From positions 1 to 61,824 of the forward strand of contig MU858255.1 in NCBI GenBank assembly GCA_033297075.1: 61,824 nucleotides of DNA. Reading direction: 5' to 3'. Position 1 is the first letter of the stretch. Each line of letters opens with the position of its first letter. The position numbers and the translations under genes are program-made. The DNA comes from Rhypophila decipiens. Lineage: Eukaryota > Ascomycota > Sordariomycetes > Sordariales > Naviculisporaceae. Positions 1 to 12,992 of the stretch are shown in pieces. The notes below the pieces were generated by a model. The model was given only the letters and a program-made list of their open reading frames with translations, was not told where the DNA came from and made no database searches.

Positions 1-396
1 TAACACCACTAAAAGGTGGAACGTTGACTTGCTTGTAAGCCAAGTCACGTATTGCAGCCTATAAGGGATGTCACGGTATACCAAGCCGTGACACTTGTTG
101 CCCTCATTGTGACCACCTTGATCAGGCGTACCTGCCATCACCTTACATTTTACTTTGTTAATAATAATAAGCTTTAATGGTATAGGGGGGAGGGGGGCTT
201 ATATTATGTAGTGGGTAAGAAGGGTATAGTAGAAATTACTAAAGTAGTTGTTTTTATACGTTAAAACACCCCCTTATTATATAACTACCTAGTAGTTACT
301 TGAACCTTAATCCTAAAGGGGGGGATATAAGAGTAGTAAAGGGGGTATATATAAGTAGAAATTCTCTTATTTTTAGTTAGTTAAGGTATTTATTCT
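1..396. other. AT-rich left edge, no gene
   Basis: AT-rich DNA broken by short G or C runs (near 183-197, 268-274 and 317-324) and TATA-like strings. No ORF of note. A 7-bp inverted repeat (GTCACGG / CCGTGAC) sits near 70-93. The composition differs from the rest of the window and suggests a decayed repeat or an isochore edge. Confidence 0.6.
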
Positions 397-484
397 AATA
401 AGAGTAGTGCCTATATATAAGAAGACTAGTGCCTATATATGAGAGGACTGGTGCCTGTATATGAGAGGACTGGTGCCTGTATAT
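397..484. repeat. 22-bp tandem repeat, four copies
   Basis: Four head-to-tail copies of a 22-bp unit with core AGTGCCTATATAT or GGTGCCTGTATAT. The last two copies (441-462 and 463-484) are identical; the first two diverge from them by A/G and T/C transitions. It lies at the right end of the AT-rich stretch. Confidence 0.85.
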
Positions 485-3400
485 TAGGGGCCTTGACATA
501 TCGCCAAGGTACCCGTGCTCGAAATATCGTGGACCCAGGGAAGGTGGTAAGAGAAAGATCCAGTCAAAGGACGTCTCTTGATGGAGGCAATATTCATCCT
601 AAACAGCATAGCACCAATAATGGCTTGGATTGTCAGCAGAACCCATTGGCTGTTCATGAAGACCATCGCCATCTGCAAGTAAGGTTGCCAGACGCACCAG
701 AAACCACTTGAACATGCGATAACATGCTGTCTCCGCGTCCAACCTGACCATCTGCACCCACACTTCTCGTACATGGCCACACATCTCATCATTCCACCTG
801 AACAGATTGCCTCCCTCACCATGTCTTCATATCCTCGGCATGTGACATCCCATCTCAAAAATGCCACAAGAATCCTCGTCATCGAGATCGAGACCGAGAT
901 ACGGTCGATTCATCCGTCCGACTTGGAATGAAACTTGTCCTAACCAAGAGCCTCCTCTCGCCTGTCAGCCTGTCAGCGTCTAAACATCCAAACCTCAGTC
1001 GCTTCCTTCACGGTAACCAGAGTTACATATCCACCCCTATAAGTTCCGAAACAGTAACCCGCAATTCCCTGGGGAGTACGACGTCTCTTATCGTCCCACG
1101 GCACAATGAATCCCACACCCACTCCAAAGAGGGCCGGGGCATGGGGCTTAGTCCGGCAGGCAGGATCATGGATGGTATCTAATCACAGCCCTAACAATCT
1201 TCCCCGCATTTGACCCGGTCGGTCCATGTGAAGTCCTTGATACCGCTGCCGACCAAGAAGACACGTGCTTCGTGGAGATGTGTTGTTGTCAATGACACCA
1301 AGATTCTCCTTGAAAGACACCGATAACCTGATTGATAGTAGGGTCTCAAACGGGGTATGCTTTCCGCTGCATGATAGAGACTAGTGGACGTTGTCAACCG
1401 GTACCACAACATATCTGTACCATTAACCCCAAATAGAAAGGAGAAATCCGGGGTCACCACCATCTCTCCGCCTTCAGGGAAGAGCTATTGCGAGCATGGA
1501 AACGCCAAGCCATCTTGGCGAGAGCATATTGGTTCGGCAGAAAGAGCGGGACGTATCGTCTCCAAAGTGTACCTCTATTATGGTACATCGACTTGAAGAG
1601 CCTTCTTCTATGTTATAACTGGAAATTGGAGTTGGCTTGCTGCCAAATGCTCGGGTAGATGCCTCGTAACGCCTGTTCCGAGCATAGATCCGCCCGTGGC
1701 TAGAGATCATCGTTGCGCCGACCGCAGTGTTCCTCAAAGTTGTCGACTCTTCAGTTCTTCGGTTCCCCTGACAAGAAAACATGCCGGAAGCACAACTGAC
1801 TGCCGAAGACTGATCGCACATCTCATCTGCAGGGGACACCAGAAGGGGTCTTCAGGGCCCCCAGATCACCGGAATATGCATTTCGGTGCGACCTTGGGAT
1901 CGATATCTGCAATAAGCCTCGAACTGGATCGTGATTGGAGGACATCTGACGCACCCCCACGGTGGAATGGAGTCTTGTTTCACTAAACTCCCTCAGCAAA
2001 TATTCAGATTGCACTCCTTCAGGGACCTTTTATGCTACCTCTGCATCGTCCTGGCCCTTGTTCTCCAGAGGGTTTCTTTCTCGCTTCAAGGCCTCCTCAG
2101 TATTCTCCAGAAAGAGCACGAACAGTCAGGAAACTGCAAAGCGTAGCTGCCTCTACAGTCCAACAAGGGTCTCCGAATTCATAGCCAAAGTAGGTGCACG
2201 TAGCATCTCACGAAGCCAAGCCTTTGGCCTTTGCTCCAAGGGACATGCTGGGAAGCGTTCCCGCGGTAGGATGGTGCATAACTCTGGTGGAGCGCAGTGG
2301 GTCTGATCTCCAAACTTGGGGAAAACGGAGACCGGGGAAAGTCGGCACAGCCACAGGAGCGTTTTTCGTTATCCAAACATCCTCGGCCGGTAAAACAGCT
2401 GCAGACAAAGTGAATATGAAATCCAGGCCGTGGCAAGCGAGAGGTAAGTTCTTGTTGTTTTCGGTCCGTTGCTTGAACGCCCAGGGTTTTGCCTGGTAAT
2501 GTTGATGCCAAGATTAGCACAGTAACTCTGTGTTGCTGAGCAGCTGCTTACAACACACGGGCGAAAAAGGGCGGGGGATAATCGGGCCGCCTAGCCCTCC
2601 AGTGTATGTAAAATACCGCTTGCTCAAAACTCCATCAGCTGGTGGGAAGGCTGACCATTGGAAGGCGACGCGGCTGAGTGGGGCGGAAGGGCGGGGAGAG
2701 TCAGCATTCATGCACTCCGACCCATGAGTGGTCGATAAAGCACTCGCAGACTTCGAGCGTGGACAAGTCGTCTGGTTAACTGCCCTTGAAGAAATACTCC
2801 AGTCCTTTCTAAACTCAGGGTATGTGGCGCGAGCATCAGCCGGCACAATGGCTGGGTCGAATGCGTTCGGCTATTCCATGCCGGCGGCTCATGGCACGGA
2901 TGGATAAGTGTACACTAGATATGAGGGACGTGGATGTTCTAATTGCGACCTTCTTTCAAGGAAAATGAGGGACTTGTGGATGTGATCAACTTGCTGAGCG
3001 GATTTTCTGAGGGGAATCGTTCGATTTTAATGCATGGAGGTGAAGTTACAGAAGTGATCGTCACTTAACGATGGGCATCTGCTTCTTGGCTTCAAGTCGG
3101 GGATGAATGCGGATTCATCAAATCCCATGATTGGCTTCCATGTGAAGAATAGAAGTTGGAAGTAGGGGCAGTGGAGTGGGAAGAATGGTGGAGTGCTTGC
3201 GGGTGTGGCATTTGGCGGATCGTTGATGGTGGAGATGAGAGCCCTTGCAGGAAGCGAGCCGCAGGTACTGTACATCGCACGGTAAGTGCCGATTGTAGAA
3301 ACAAAAGAAAATATTTTTGACAGAGAAGGCCCTGGACTTTGAAGAGAGGTGAAAGAAAGAGAATGCGGTGCAGTGGGATATGAGAGGAAATGAACACACA

Positions 3401-6400
3401 CAAGGACCCAGTTGAGGGTCCTTATCCTCAGGTCGATCTGGCGACGACTTGGACATCGCGGCAGGCAAGACGACTTGACGGGTTGACGAGCGTTTGTGTT
3501 TACCTATCATGAGTTTATTAGCCTCCGTTCGAGCAATGCTATGTTTCTCACTGGTCAATAACTGTGCGGTACACTCGTACCTTGGACGAAGTGGGTGTTC
3601 TCGGGAGATGGGTCCTGATGCTCTGACTGGACATTCGGGAGGCCACCCACTTGAGGGTTCAACTCGCTTGAGAAACGGTCCTTGAACGGCAGATACTGGC
3701 AAGCCAAGGCGTATCGATAATGCCAGGAATCGTTTCGCCGAGTAACGAAATAATGTAGGGCCGAGTCTGAGCGGCAAAAAGACGGGTTTGGACGACAATT
3801 CGTGAGAAGAATGCTACCGTTTTGCCGTAAACCGGACAGGCGGCAACGGCCATGGCGCCAAGAAGTAAGAAGCCGTTATCGTGAAGTCGGAAGACCCTTG
3901 AACACTTGGCCCGGCGTTGATGAATCTGACACAGGGATGTTGGCCCATGAAGTGCGCCGTGTTTTCCGAAGAAACTTACGGTAAAGAACGCAGGGACCGA
4001 GTACGAAAAATAGCGGAGACGGAGCGCAGTCCGACCCTGAAACGGCCCGGGTCGGTGAAAATGGCCCAACCGAGAATATAGATTGGGGATTCGAGTGAAA
4101 GGATCTTTGCTGTTGGGAGTCTAGTACGGCAAAGGAAAGTATTGAAACAATTTTCTCATGCGTAGTTAGTAGCAGAATGGTCGAGGTGAAGTGAGTCGAA
4201 GCGCGGTGGTCCAACAGAAAAAAGAGTGTCACCAGCGCTTGGTGGGTGTTTTGTTGAAGTTCGGACCTTTGGGTGTCAGACCCTGCCTGCAGCTGTGCCA
4301 GAAGATTACAATAGCACGTGTTACCGCGTCCTTGGCGGAGGCGCTTGAGTGGGGGACCTTATCGATAAGAAGCTTTGTGTCGTCATACTTGTGGGGCTGG
4401 TGAGATCAATCCCATCACGACAAGCCCCTGAGGAAGGGTCTTTGACAAATTATTTTTCCCAGGGTCCATATGGGAGTCGATCTCAGGGTCTTAAAGTTGG
4501 ATTGAAGATGCTCGCTATGCTCCAGCATCCCAAGATGCCTCGCACAAGCACAGATGAGAGGGGGAGAATGACGACAGCCAAGTAGATGCTGGAAATGAGG
4601 ATGCTGGAGCTAATGACTCGACGGATCCGAAAGAAAGCTTACAAGTTCGGATATTAGCAGTTGAGTAATGATGGTCTGTTGTTGCGGTAGCAAATGTTCT
4701 GGCGCAAACCAGCGTCCCTTGTTTTCCAGCTCTAACAGATATTTCTGAGCAATTGGTCGCAATGACGCAAGGTCTGTGTGAATACAGATGGGTTTCTGGC
4801 ATCAAAGGTCTCTTGTGCCAAGTCTTCTCGCGTCATCTCACTTCCTAATTTTGAAGCCCTGATACGGCCAAAATGTCAATATATGCGAGGTGAAGACAAA
4901 AGTGTATCTTCACTTATTCTGTTATTCTCTCACCGGGAGATAAGAAAATGACACCCACGTGTGCCAAGGCAGCGCAAGCAGTGTGCAGGAAGCATGACAA
5001 CTCCCCGAGTCGCTGTGGGGAGTGATACATATACGTGCCTATAGTGATCGTCACCACCAGGGGTTGATTCTGAATGCTCATCGACGTCACCTGTCGGTGT
5101 TATCCTTTGATCGACACACTACAGTATCAACGGGTCGCATTTATTAAGGAAGCAGTGGATGTGATTTCTTGGTCAGTTCTGCATCGAATCTGACGATAGC
5201 CCCGTCCAACCACCTGCCGCTCGCATCGTGGTGGTTCGACCCTCGATAGTGGACCATCCGTTGCCAGAACAAACGGCCTTATCCAAGGCCCAACTCAGTC
5301 AATCTCTTTGGCGTGAAAAATGTTGTCCATTGTGCAGCTGCAACTTTGCGTCACCTTCGCACTATCCGCTACGATGCGAATCGACAATGACATTTGAGCA
5401 AGGTTAGGGAAGAGATGATCGATCACCACCTTACAAGCCTAATTTGAGCGGTCGTCACCTGCGGCTCTGCACTGTCCCTTTCCGTCTCCTTTGTAGTGCA
5501 GGAAAAATTGCAAGCTTCACGTCGTGCAAGTCTTGAATTGGATGACTTGGTGCCGGATCTTTGCACGACGGTTGCATGTGGTGGCCCAAAAGAGCCCGTC
5601 GGTCCTTTTTGGATGGTTGCTGTTGTGCTCCCGATCCCAACTCCCATGCTCCTTTAATGAGCGGGAAGACCCTTGAAGCCCCTCAGGCACTCAGCCTCTC
5701 CGAGACCCTGAGAACCCCTAGAATGGTTGTATTACCCCTCACCGCACATATCGGCGTCCAGCCACTCGGTCGGGTATTAGGTCGAATTAGCCACAATGCT
5801 AAGGATCGTGAGTATTTCGAGAGTTGTCGAGATTAGATGGCCATCCATCATCACGGGTACCTCACCACTGCTTTGGAAGTTTGGGAAGCACAAAGGCGGG
5901 TCGGTAGTTGACCTAGGCTTTGATCGGTCAAGTAGCCGTAACGGTTCACGCCGGTTGCAATGACCCGAGACATCGAGATGGTCAGGATGCAGGACTCTAC
6001 GATAAGCCCCGATACTAGACATCGCCAAGTGGCATTACTTGCAGGACGGAAAGCCAAATATTCTGCAACTTGCTTTTTAGTCAACCCTCAGCTGTGCGAG
6101 ACCGGAAATTGCAAGTCATACGGCTATGTGTTGACAGAATGATTTAATCGGGGGGTCATATTCCATATCAGACGCTCGCTTTCCTGCGCCGAACATAATC
6201 AGGAAATTGAAAATGGCATCCTAAAAGTCTGGATGTCGCGAGCTGCAGCAACTGACGATAATGGACCGGAGGTCGCTTCAAAGCCGTGCATACCGGCCCT
6301 GCTCAACAAGTCTTTACCCAAGGTCTGCGTTTTGGCAGAGAAGAGGACGGCTGGATGCAGGCAACACTGACAAGAGGCAAGAATCAGGTCCTTGCCTGTG

Positions 6401-7183
6401 ATGCTTGGTTGTATTGATGGTGTCCCCTTTCTTGACGCTCTGGCCAGAAGGCAGCGTTTCCGAATCCTCTCTCGATGGCGAAGGCTCCGTTGGCCGTTTG
6501 CTAGACCCAAACATGAAGTCCACCCCAGCTTGCGGCCTGTTGCCGTTTCACCGGCCTGCACCACACTTAATATTGCGGTGTGGACATGACTGCATTCTGA
6601 AATAGTCGCAGGTTCGCATGTAAGCCGGCCACATCTTTTTTTTACTCGATACTGGCCCAGAAAACAGCCCAACCGCGAGGAATTGGCGGTAAATGGAATT
6701 AGGAGTTTCATGCGATTGCGGAACTATGATCACAGCCGGTTTTCCCGTTGTTGGTTCCTGGCAGGAACTGCTCAGTGGGGCCAGCTGGTCTTCAAAGTTG
6801 TTGCAGGTGCAGACTGCAGAGGGTGATCAGCGTGGTGTATGAATAGAACCCAGTCTAGAAAGAATAGAACGTGGTTGGATGAATTGACCAGGAACGTGTG
6901 ATGTAGAAAGTGGGTCCCGTGAACTCACCAACCCGCTCCTGCTCGCTTTCAGCGTTCCGTTAGCGGCATCTGGAGCAGGCACAAGCCACAACGACCGTAA
7001 CCGTGGGCCCCTCCCCCCCATCGATGAGCGATGACCCAACGATTGCCAGCTCCGTTTCACCACTGCTACCGTGGACTGGGAGGATCGAAGCGGCTCACAC
7101 ATCACTTTTCGTCCCTTCACACTCCCACTGTTGAGGAAGAGGGTCCACAATAAAGCCAGTTCGTCATCACTCACGATGATACA
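485..7183. other. 6.7-kb stretch without a supported gene
   Basis: Base composition returns to normal, but neither strand carries an ORF that combines fungal-like composition, a recognisable domain and usable splice signals. Two weak possibilities were seen. One is a 45-residue hydrophobic peptide starting at 581 with a GTAAGG donor near 680. The other is a small minus-strand ORF starting near 3458 that could be spliced to about 70 residues. Neither is strong enough to call. The right end holds the upstream region of the mannitol dehydrogenase gene. Confidence 0.5.
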
Positions 7184-7190
7184 TATAAAG
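7184..7190 (+). promoter_or_regulatory. TATA-like element upstream of mannitol-1-phosphate dehydrogenase
   Basis: TATAAAG lies about 218 bp before the start codon at 7402. It is followed by a pyrimidine-rich leader (about 7190-7400), a common core-promoter layout in strongly expressed fungal genes. No transcript evidence is available. Confidence 0.45.
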
Positions 7191-7401
7191 GAAATGGCTT
7201 CCCCCTCGCTCCACGTACCTGACCGACCTCACTGTTCTTTGTATCCATAATCCAGCCATATCCAGACCTTGACTTTCGTCATCATTTGCATTTCTCTTCC
7301 CATTACAACAGACCATCCTTGATCTCCAGATCTACACATCTCATCCACTCCATCGATACCGATCTTCAATATCCTCCTGCTGAAGCCAATTGCCCGTCAA
7401 C

Positions 7402-8680
7402 ATGACCGCCAACAGCAATACCCCGTCAAAAAAGGCAGTCCACTTTGGTGCCGGCAACATCGGTACGTAGATCCCTTCCCGCGTCCGTTCCACCTCGTCC
7501 CGAGTCTCAAACTCTAACCCAACATCCGACTCTTACAGGCCGTGGTTTCGTCGCATGCTTCCTCCACATCTCGGGATACGAGGTCGTCTTTGCCGACGTC
7601 AATGGCACCATCATAGATCTTCTCAATGCCAACCCATCGTACAAGGTCATCGAGGTCGGTTCTGATGGCACATCCGAGTCGATCATCACCAACTACCGGG
7701 CGATCAATTCCAAAACCCACGAGGATGAGCTTGTCGAGGAGATAGCGACTGCTGACATTGTCACCTGCTCCGTCGGCCCCAATATCCTCAAGTTCATTGC
7801 TCCAGTCATTGCCAAGGGAATTGACAAGAGATCCGAGGACCTCGAACCCCTCGCCGTGATCGCCTGCGAGAATGCCATCAATGCCACCGACTCGCTTGCC
7901 GAGTTCATCAAGGCGCCCCAAAACATGGACCCCAGCCGCGCCCAAGACATCGGCAAGCGAGCCAGGTTTGCCAATTCAGCTATTGACCGCATTGTTCCAG
8001 CGCAAGACCCCGACGCCGGTCTGAATGTCAAGCTTGAGAAGTTCTACGAGTGGGTCGTAGATCGCACGCCGTTCAAAGACCACAAGCCCCCTAGCATCAA
8101 GGGTGTTATGTGGGTCGACAACCTCGAGCCCTTTATCGAGCGCAAGCTGTACACGGTCAACACTGGGCACGCTACCGCGGCATACCACGGATACAACCGC
8201 AGGAAGAGCACCGTGTATGACGCCCTCCAGGATCGGTACATCCAGGACGAGGTCAAGAAGGCCCTCCAGAACACTGCCGACCTGATCACACAAAAACACG
8301 GCATTGATGAGGACGAACAGAGAGCATACGTGGATAAGATCGTCCGCCGGATTAGCAACCCGCATCTGGAGGACGCCGTTGAGCGTGTGGGACGGGCACC
8401 CCTCCGGAAGCTGAGCCGAAAGGAACGGTTCATCGGTCCTGCGGCTGAGCTTGCCGAAGAAGGGAAGGACTGTAGCGCGCTACTAGATGCTGCGGAGATG
8501 GCTTTCCGTTTCCAAAACGTCGAGGGCGACGAGGAATCGGTGGAACTGGCCAAGATCATGGAGACGCACGAGCCCGAGGATGTGGTTAAAATGGTCTGTG
8601 GTCTCCAAGAAAACGAGAAGTTGTTCCCCAAGGTTGTCGAGATCGTCAAGAAGGTGCAGGCCGACTCGCAAGAAGAGTAG
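7402..8680 (+). CDS. mpdA: mannitol-1-phosphate 5-dehydrogenase
   Basis: NAD-dependent cytosolic enzyme that interconverts fructose-6-phosphate and mannitol-1-phosphate, the entry step of fungal mannitol synthesis. Two exons are modelled, 7402-7462 and 7539-8680, giving 400 residues against about 390 usual for the family. The intron (GTACGT...TTACAG) splits the glycine of the Rossmann motif GAGNIGRGF at residues 17-25, and splicing restores that motif exactly. Further family signatures are [17 protein letters not shown] (NAD-binding half), the [11 protein letters not shown] segment and the C-terminal helical domain with [22 protein letters not shown] sequence. The start is chosen because it gives the standard short N-terminus before the dinucleotide fold. 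The reading frame is intact. A TATA-like element and pyrimidine-rich leader precede it. Identification is based on recognising the conserved sequence and is very secure. Confidence 0.96.
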
Positions 8681-9709
8681 GGACTTCGCAGCCGGTCTTG
8701 AAAGTCTTTTAATTCCTTCAATTCTCTTTTCTTGTGTTTTCTTTCTTTCCTTTGTCTTTCTTTCTGAAGCTGCTCTATGCTTCATGTCGGGTTTGGCCAT
8801 CTGCTCTTAAGCGTCCACCCCTGGGCACACAGGATTCATGATTTGGGATGACACGGCGTTTGGTTTGCGTTTACCTGTTTTCGAGGCAAATGGACTTTGC
8901 GATCAGACGGTGCACCTACACACGACCTACTACATGCGTCGGTTTGTTGTGCTGGAGAGGACAGAGTGATTCATGCAGGCATCAGGGTTAGAACTGAATA
9001 GCACAACGGCGCAGTCTTTAGAGAATTAAAATTACTCCTTACATTTGAAGCTTCCTTATCCCAGCCATGAAGTGACGATTCGGTCTATAACGTGAGCGTG
9101 AGGGGACGGATAATGGCATGTAAATCGACCTAACCCATCGTGAGGCACGTTGGCTTCCAAGCAACGAGGTGACATGAAAAGGCGGAGAAGCCTTCATCAG
9201 ACGGTTTCAGCTCAAGCCCCCAACGGCAATTGCTGAAGGGACGGGATGGAGCTGTTGAAGTGACCCCACTGGAAGCTGGGCGGATGGAGCTTGTGCTGAG
9301 TTTTGATTGGCCAGTTTGCTTCCGGGCGTTGTGTGGAAGGAGTAGTAGGACTTTTGGCCTGAGGCAACACTTTCGGAGCTCTGGATTACCTAACCAAGGG
9401 GCGTCCACTTGAAGTTGAGACCACATTCGCGAAATTGACAAAAGCGTCAAGATACGTGGCGGGCAACTTTGTACAGCAGACAACCCCACGCCTGAACATT
9501 GCCGATTTGACCGCCGCTAGAATTCGCAACGACCCTGTAGACGAACGAATCGATTGTCGGCCGCCCATTCGCTTGCATTCGACGACTGCGACGAGCAATT
9601 GAATACAGCCCTTTGCTCCTGATTCGAGGTCCAGCTTCCAGTCCTCCGCTCTCGAAGCTTTACCTTACTGCGACGCATTTCCACCCGAGGCGCCATACCT
9701 TTCTGCAAG
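8681..9709. other. intergenic, 1.0 kb
   Basis: 3' region of the mannitol dehydrogenase gene (T-rich just after the stop) and promoter of the coatomer gene. No gene, repeat or clear TATA box seen. Confidence 0.6.
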
Positions 9710-12700
9710 ATGAGGCTGGATGTAAAGGCAAGTCACACGTCATTCCTTGCATGGGAGATCACGAGACGGCGGAACTTTAAAGAAGACAGCTTGCGACAGG
9801 CCCTCCTGGATATAGAACCCAAGATTTCTCCCATCCACTGTTGAACTGTTGAACTCCCGTTTGATTTCCTTCCTGCTTGAAAAGAAGGCATTTGCGACCA
9901 GCTTGCTAACATGGTTCCACCCATACAGCGCCAGCTCTTTGCTCGCTCCGAGGTTCGTCCACTCCAGATCGCGCCCCTCGACCCTTCTCCGTTCCGACCT
10001 CTTTCATTATTATAACCTGCTCACATAATTGTTCCCCGCAGCGAGTCAAAGGCATCGATTTTCACCCGACAGAGCCATGGATCTTGAGTACGTGTCCACG
10101 TTGGCCCTTCGGGCAACTCTCAACTTTGCCGATTGACATTCTGACCGCTTCTCCATCCAGCAACTCTCTACAATGGCCATGTCTACATATGGTCATACGA
10201 AACCCAGCAGATCGTCAAGACCTTCGAGCTTACCGATGTCCCCGTCAGAGCCGGCCGTTTCATTGCGCGGAAGAACTGGATCGTATGCGGCTCCGATGAC
10301 TTGTACGTTGCGCCGACATGGTCGTTGGAAGGGAGCAAGGCAAAGACATGCTAACATTGGCTGGGGCAGTCAAATTCGCGTCCACAACTATAACACGAGC
10401 GAGAAAATCACGTCATTCGAAGCACACCCCGATTACATCCGCGCGATCGCCGTTCACCCCACACAGCCCTTCGTCTTGACTGCTAGTGATGACATGACGA
10501 TCAAGCTCTGGGACTGGGAAAAGGGCTGGAAGAATGTTAGAACTTTCGAAGGAAACAACCGTATGTTGAAGGGAGACTCCGAACGCCTGCCATGGAGACT
10601 GACCGGTTGACGTGGTGTTGCAGATTATGTGATGTCTTTGGCCATCAACCCCAAGGACACAAACACGTTTGCTTCGGCGTGTTTAGATAGGACTGGTATG
10701 GCTCGCCCTTGTTCAACCTCCGATCTCACGTTCTAACTCGCGGAATAGTCAAGATCTGGAGTCTTGGATCTTCCACGCCCAATTTCCAGCTCGAGGCTCA
10801 CGAGACCAAGGGCGTAAATCATGTCGACTACTACCCGCACAGCGACAAGCCATATCTTCTCACCACGTCAGATGACGTAAGATCACCACGATCCAAAGCC
10901 ATGACCGATCGTCCGGCTGACATTTTCTTTGCAGAGAACCGTGAAAATCTGGGACTACACCACCAAGAGCTTGATTGCTACGTTAGAAGGCCACTCTAAC
11001 AATGTGTCCTTCGCCTGCTATCACCCGGAGCTGCCCATTATTATTTCCGGTTCAGAGGACGTATGTTTTCCGCACGCTGTAGTCCGTCGACCCACCACCG
11101 CTGACATTGGCAACAGGGTACCATAAAAATATGGAACGCCAACACATACCGTTTAGAACAGACCCTCAACTATGGCCTGGAAAGGGCCTGGTGTGTGTCG
11201 TACCAGAAGGGTCAGCAGGGTATTGCCGTGGGTTTTGACGATGGTTCGGTTGTCATCAAACTTGGACGCGAGGAGCCAGCGGTATCGATGGATGGGTCTG
11301 GCAAGATCATTTGGGCAAGGCATAACGAGGTTGTTGCTGCTGTTATTAAGGGGGCTGGTAGGTCGACTCAATGCAGCCTTTTAGAGAAACTTGGACTGAC
11401 TCTCGCAGATGCCACTGTCAAGGACAATGAGCCCATCTCTCTCCCCACCAAGGAACTGGGCACCGCCGAAGTGTACCCCCAGAGCCTAATTCACTCGCCC
11501 AATGGACGGTTCGCAGCTATCTGTGGTGATGGCGAGTACATCATTTACACGGCGCTTGCCTGGAGGAACAAGGCGTTCGGCTCAGCCCTCGACTTTGTCT
11601 GGGCATCCAAGGAGAACTCCAACGATTTTGCCATCCGCGAGTCGGCTACCAGCATCAAGGTCTTCAAGAACTTCCAGGAGAAGAAGGGCGGCCTTGATGT
11701 GCCCTTTGCTGCCGACGGTCTTACTGGTGGCGTTCTTCTAGGTGTCAAGGGCCAAGGGGGTGTCTCCTTTTATGACTGGCAAACTGGTGGCCTTGTCAGA
11801 CGGATCGAGGTGGAGCCCAAACAGGTCTACTGGAGTGAGAGCGGCGAGCTGCTGGCGATTGCATGCGACGACACCTTCTATGTTCTGAGGTTCTCCAGGG
11901 AGAACTACAATGCCGCCGTACAGGCCGGTGAGGTTGAGGATGACGGGGTTGAGTCGGCCTTTGAAGTCGAGACCGACATCAGTGAGAGGTATGGTTTGTC
12001 TCTCCCCTTTTCTGTTTTATATGGCTAACATATGGTACAGCATCCGGTCAGCCGAGTGGCTTGGTGACGTGCTCCTGTATACGAGTTCGACAAACCGCCT
12101 GAACTACCTGGTTGGTGATCAGATCAACACAGTTGCCCACTTCGACAAGCCCATGTATATCCTTGGATATCTCCAGCGTGACAGCCGCGTCTACCTTACG
12201 GATAAGGATCTGAACGTTACCTCGTTCTCTCTTTCCTTACCAGTACTCGAGTACCAGACCCTGGTTCTCCGTGGCGACATGGAGACTGCCGCAGAGCTTC
12301 TCCCCTCGATTCCTCAAGATCAGCTCAACAAAATCGCTCGCTTCCTCGAGGGTCAAGGGCACAAGGAACTTGCGCTCGAGGTTGCCACTGATCCTGAGCA
12401 CAAGTTCGAGCTTGCTCTGGCACTCAGCCAGCTCGATATCGCGTTAGAACTTGCACGCGAGTCAGATGCGGATCACAAGTGGAAGACGCTTGGCGATGCT
12501 GGACTTGCTGCCTGGGATGTGCCTCTTGCCACCGAGTGCTTCTCCAAGGCAAAGGATCTCGGGTCATTGCTACTCATCTACACGTCGACCTCGAACCGCG
12601 CTGGTCTCGAGAAGCTCGCTGAGCAAGCCGAGCAAGCCGGTGCTCACAATGTCGCCTTCAGCTGCAAGTGGTCATTGGGTGACGTCGATGGCTGTGTCGA

Positions 12701-12992
12701 TATTCTCACCAAGACCAACCGCCTCGCCGAGGCGGCACTCTTCAGCCAGACATACAAGCCCAGCTTGGCCCCTGGTGTGGTCCAGGCTTGGAAGGAGAGT
12801 CTGGAGAAGAGCAAGAAGGGCCGTGTGGCGAAGGCTATCGGTGTTCCTGGCGAAGATGAGGACCTCTTCCCTGAATGGGACGAGTGGCTCAAGTTGGAGT
12901 CTCAAGGGGGTGTTGACCTCATTGATGTTGATGGTTCGGGGTCTGAAGAAGCGGAGACGGCAGAGGAGGCGGCGGGATCTGATGATGAGTAA
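9710..12992 (+). CDS. SEC27: coatomer subunit beta' (COPI coat, beta'-COP)
   Basis: Subunit of the COPI coat that brings cargo from the Golgi back to the ER; it binds dilysine signals through its WD40 propellers. Eleven exons: 9710-9727, 9929-9952, 10042-10087, 10161-10302, 10370-10560, 10624-10695, 10749-10876, 10935-11060, 11117-11357, 11409-11988, 12041-12992. Together they are 2520 nt and encode 839 residues, close to yeast Sec27. The protein begins MRLDVK then [17 protein letters not shown], the standard start. N-terminal WD40 repeats show [32 protein letters not shown] and [10 protein letters not shown] blades. A second propeller and an alpha-solenoid follow, and the acidic tail ends in DDE. 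Two oddities: the first intron starts GCAAGT (GC-AG type, 201 nt) and exon 2 is only 24 nt. All frames join without lesions. Confidence 0.96.

Noticed and set aside
581..690. Small hydrophobic plus-strand peptide with a GTAAGG donor
   Set aside because: After splicing it ends at about 45 residues with no conserved feature; likely chance.
3027..3798. Long overlapping minus-strand ORFs, one with a plausible leader and start MSKSSPDRPEDKD near 3458
   Set aside because: No domain is recognisable, several frames are open at once, and the only splice model gives a Ser/His-rich 70-residue product. Support too weak for a gene call.
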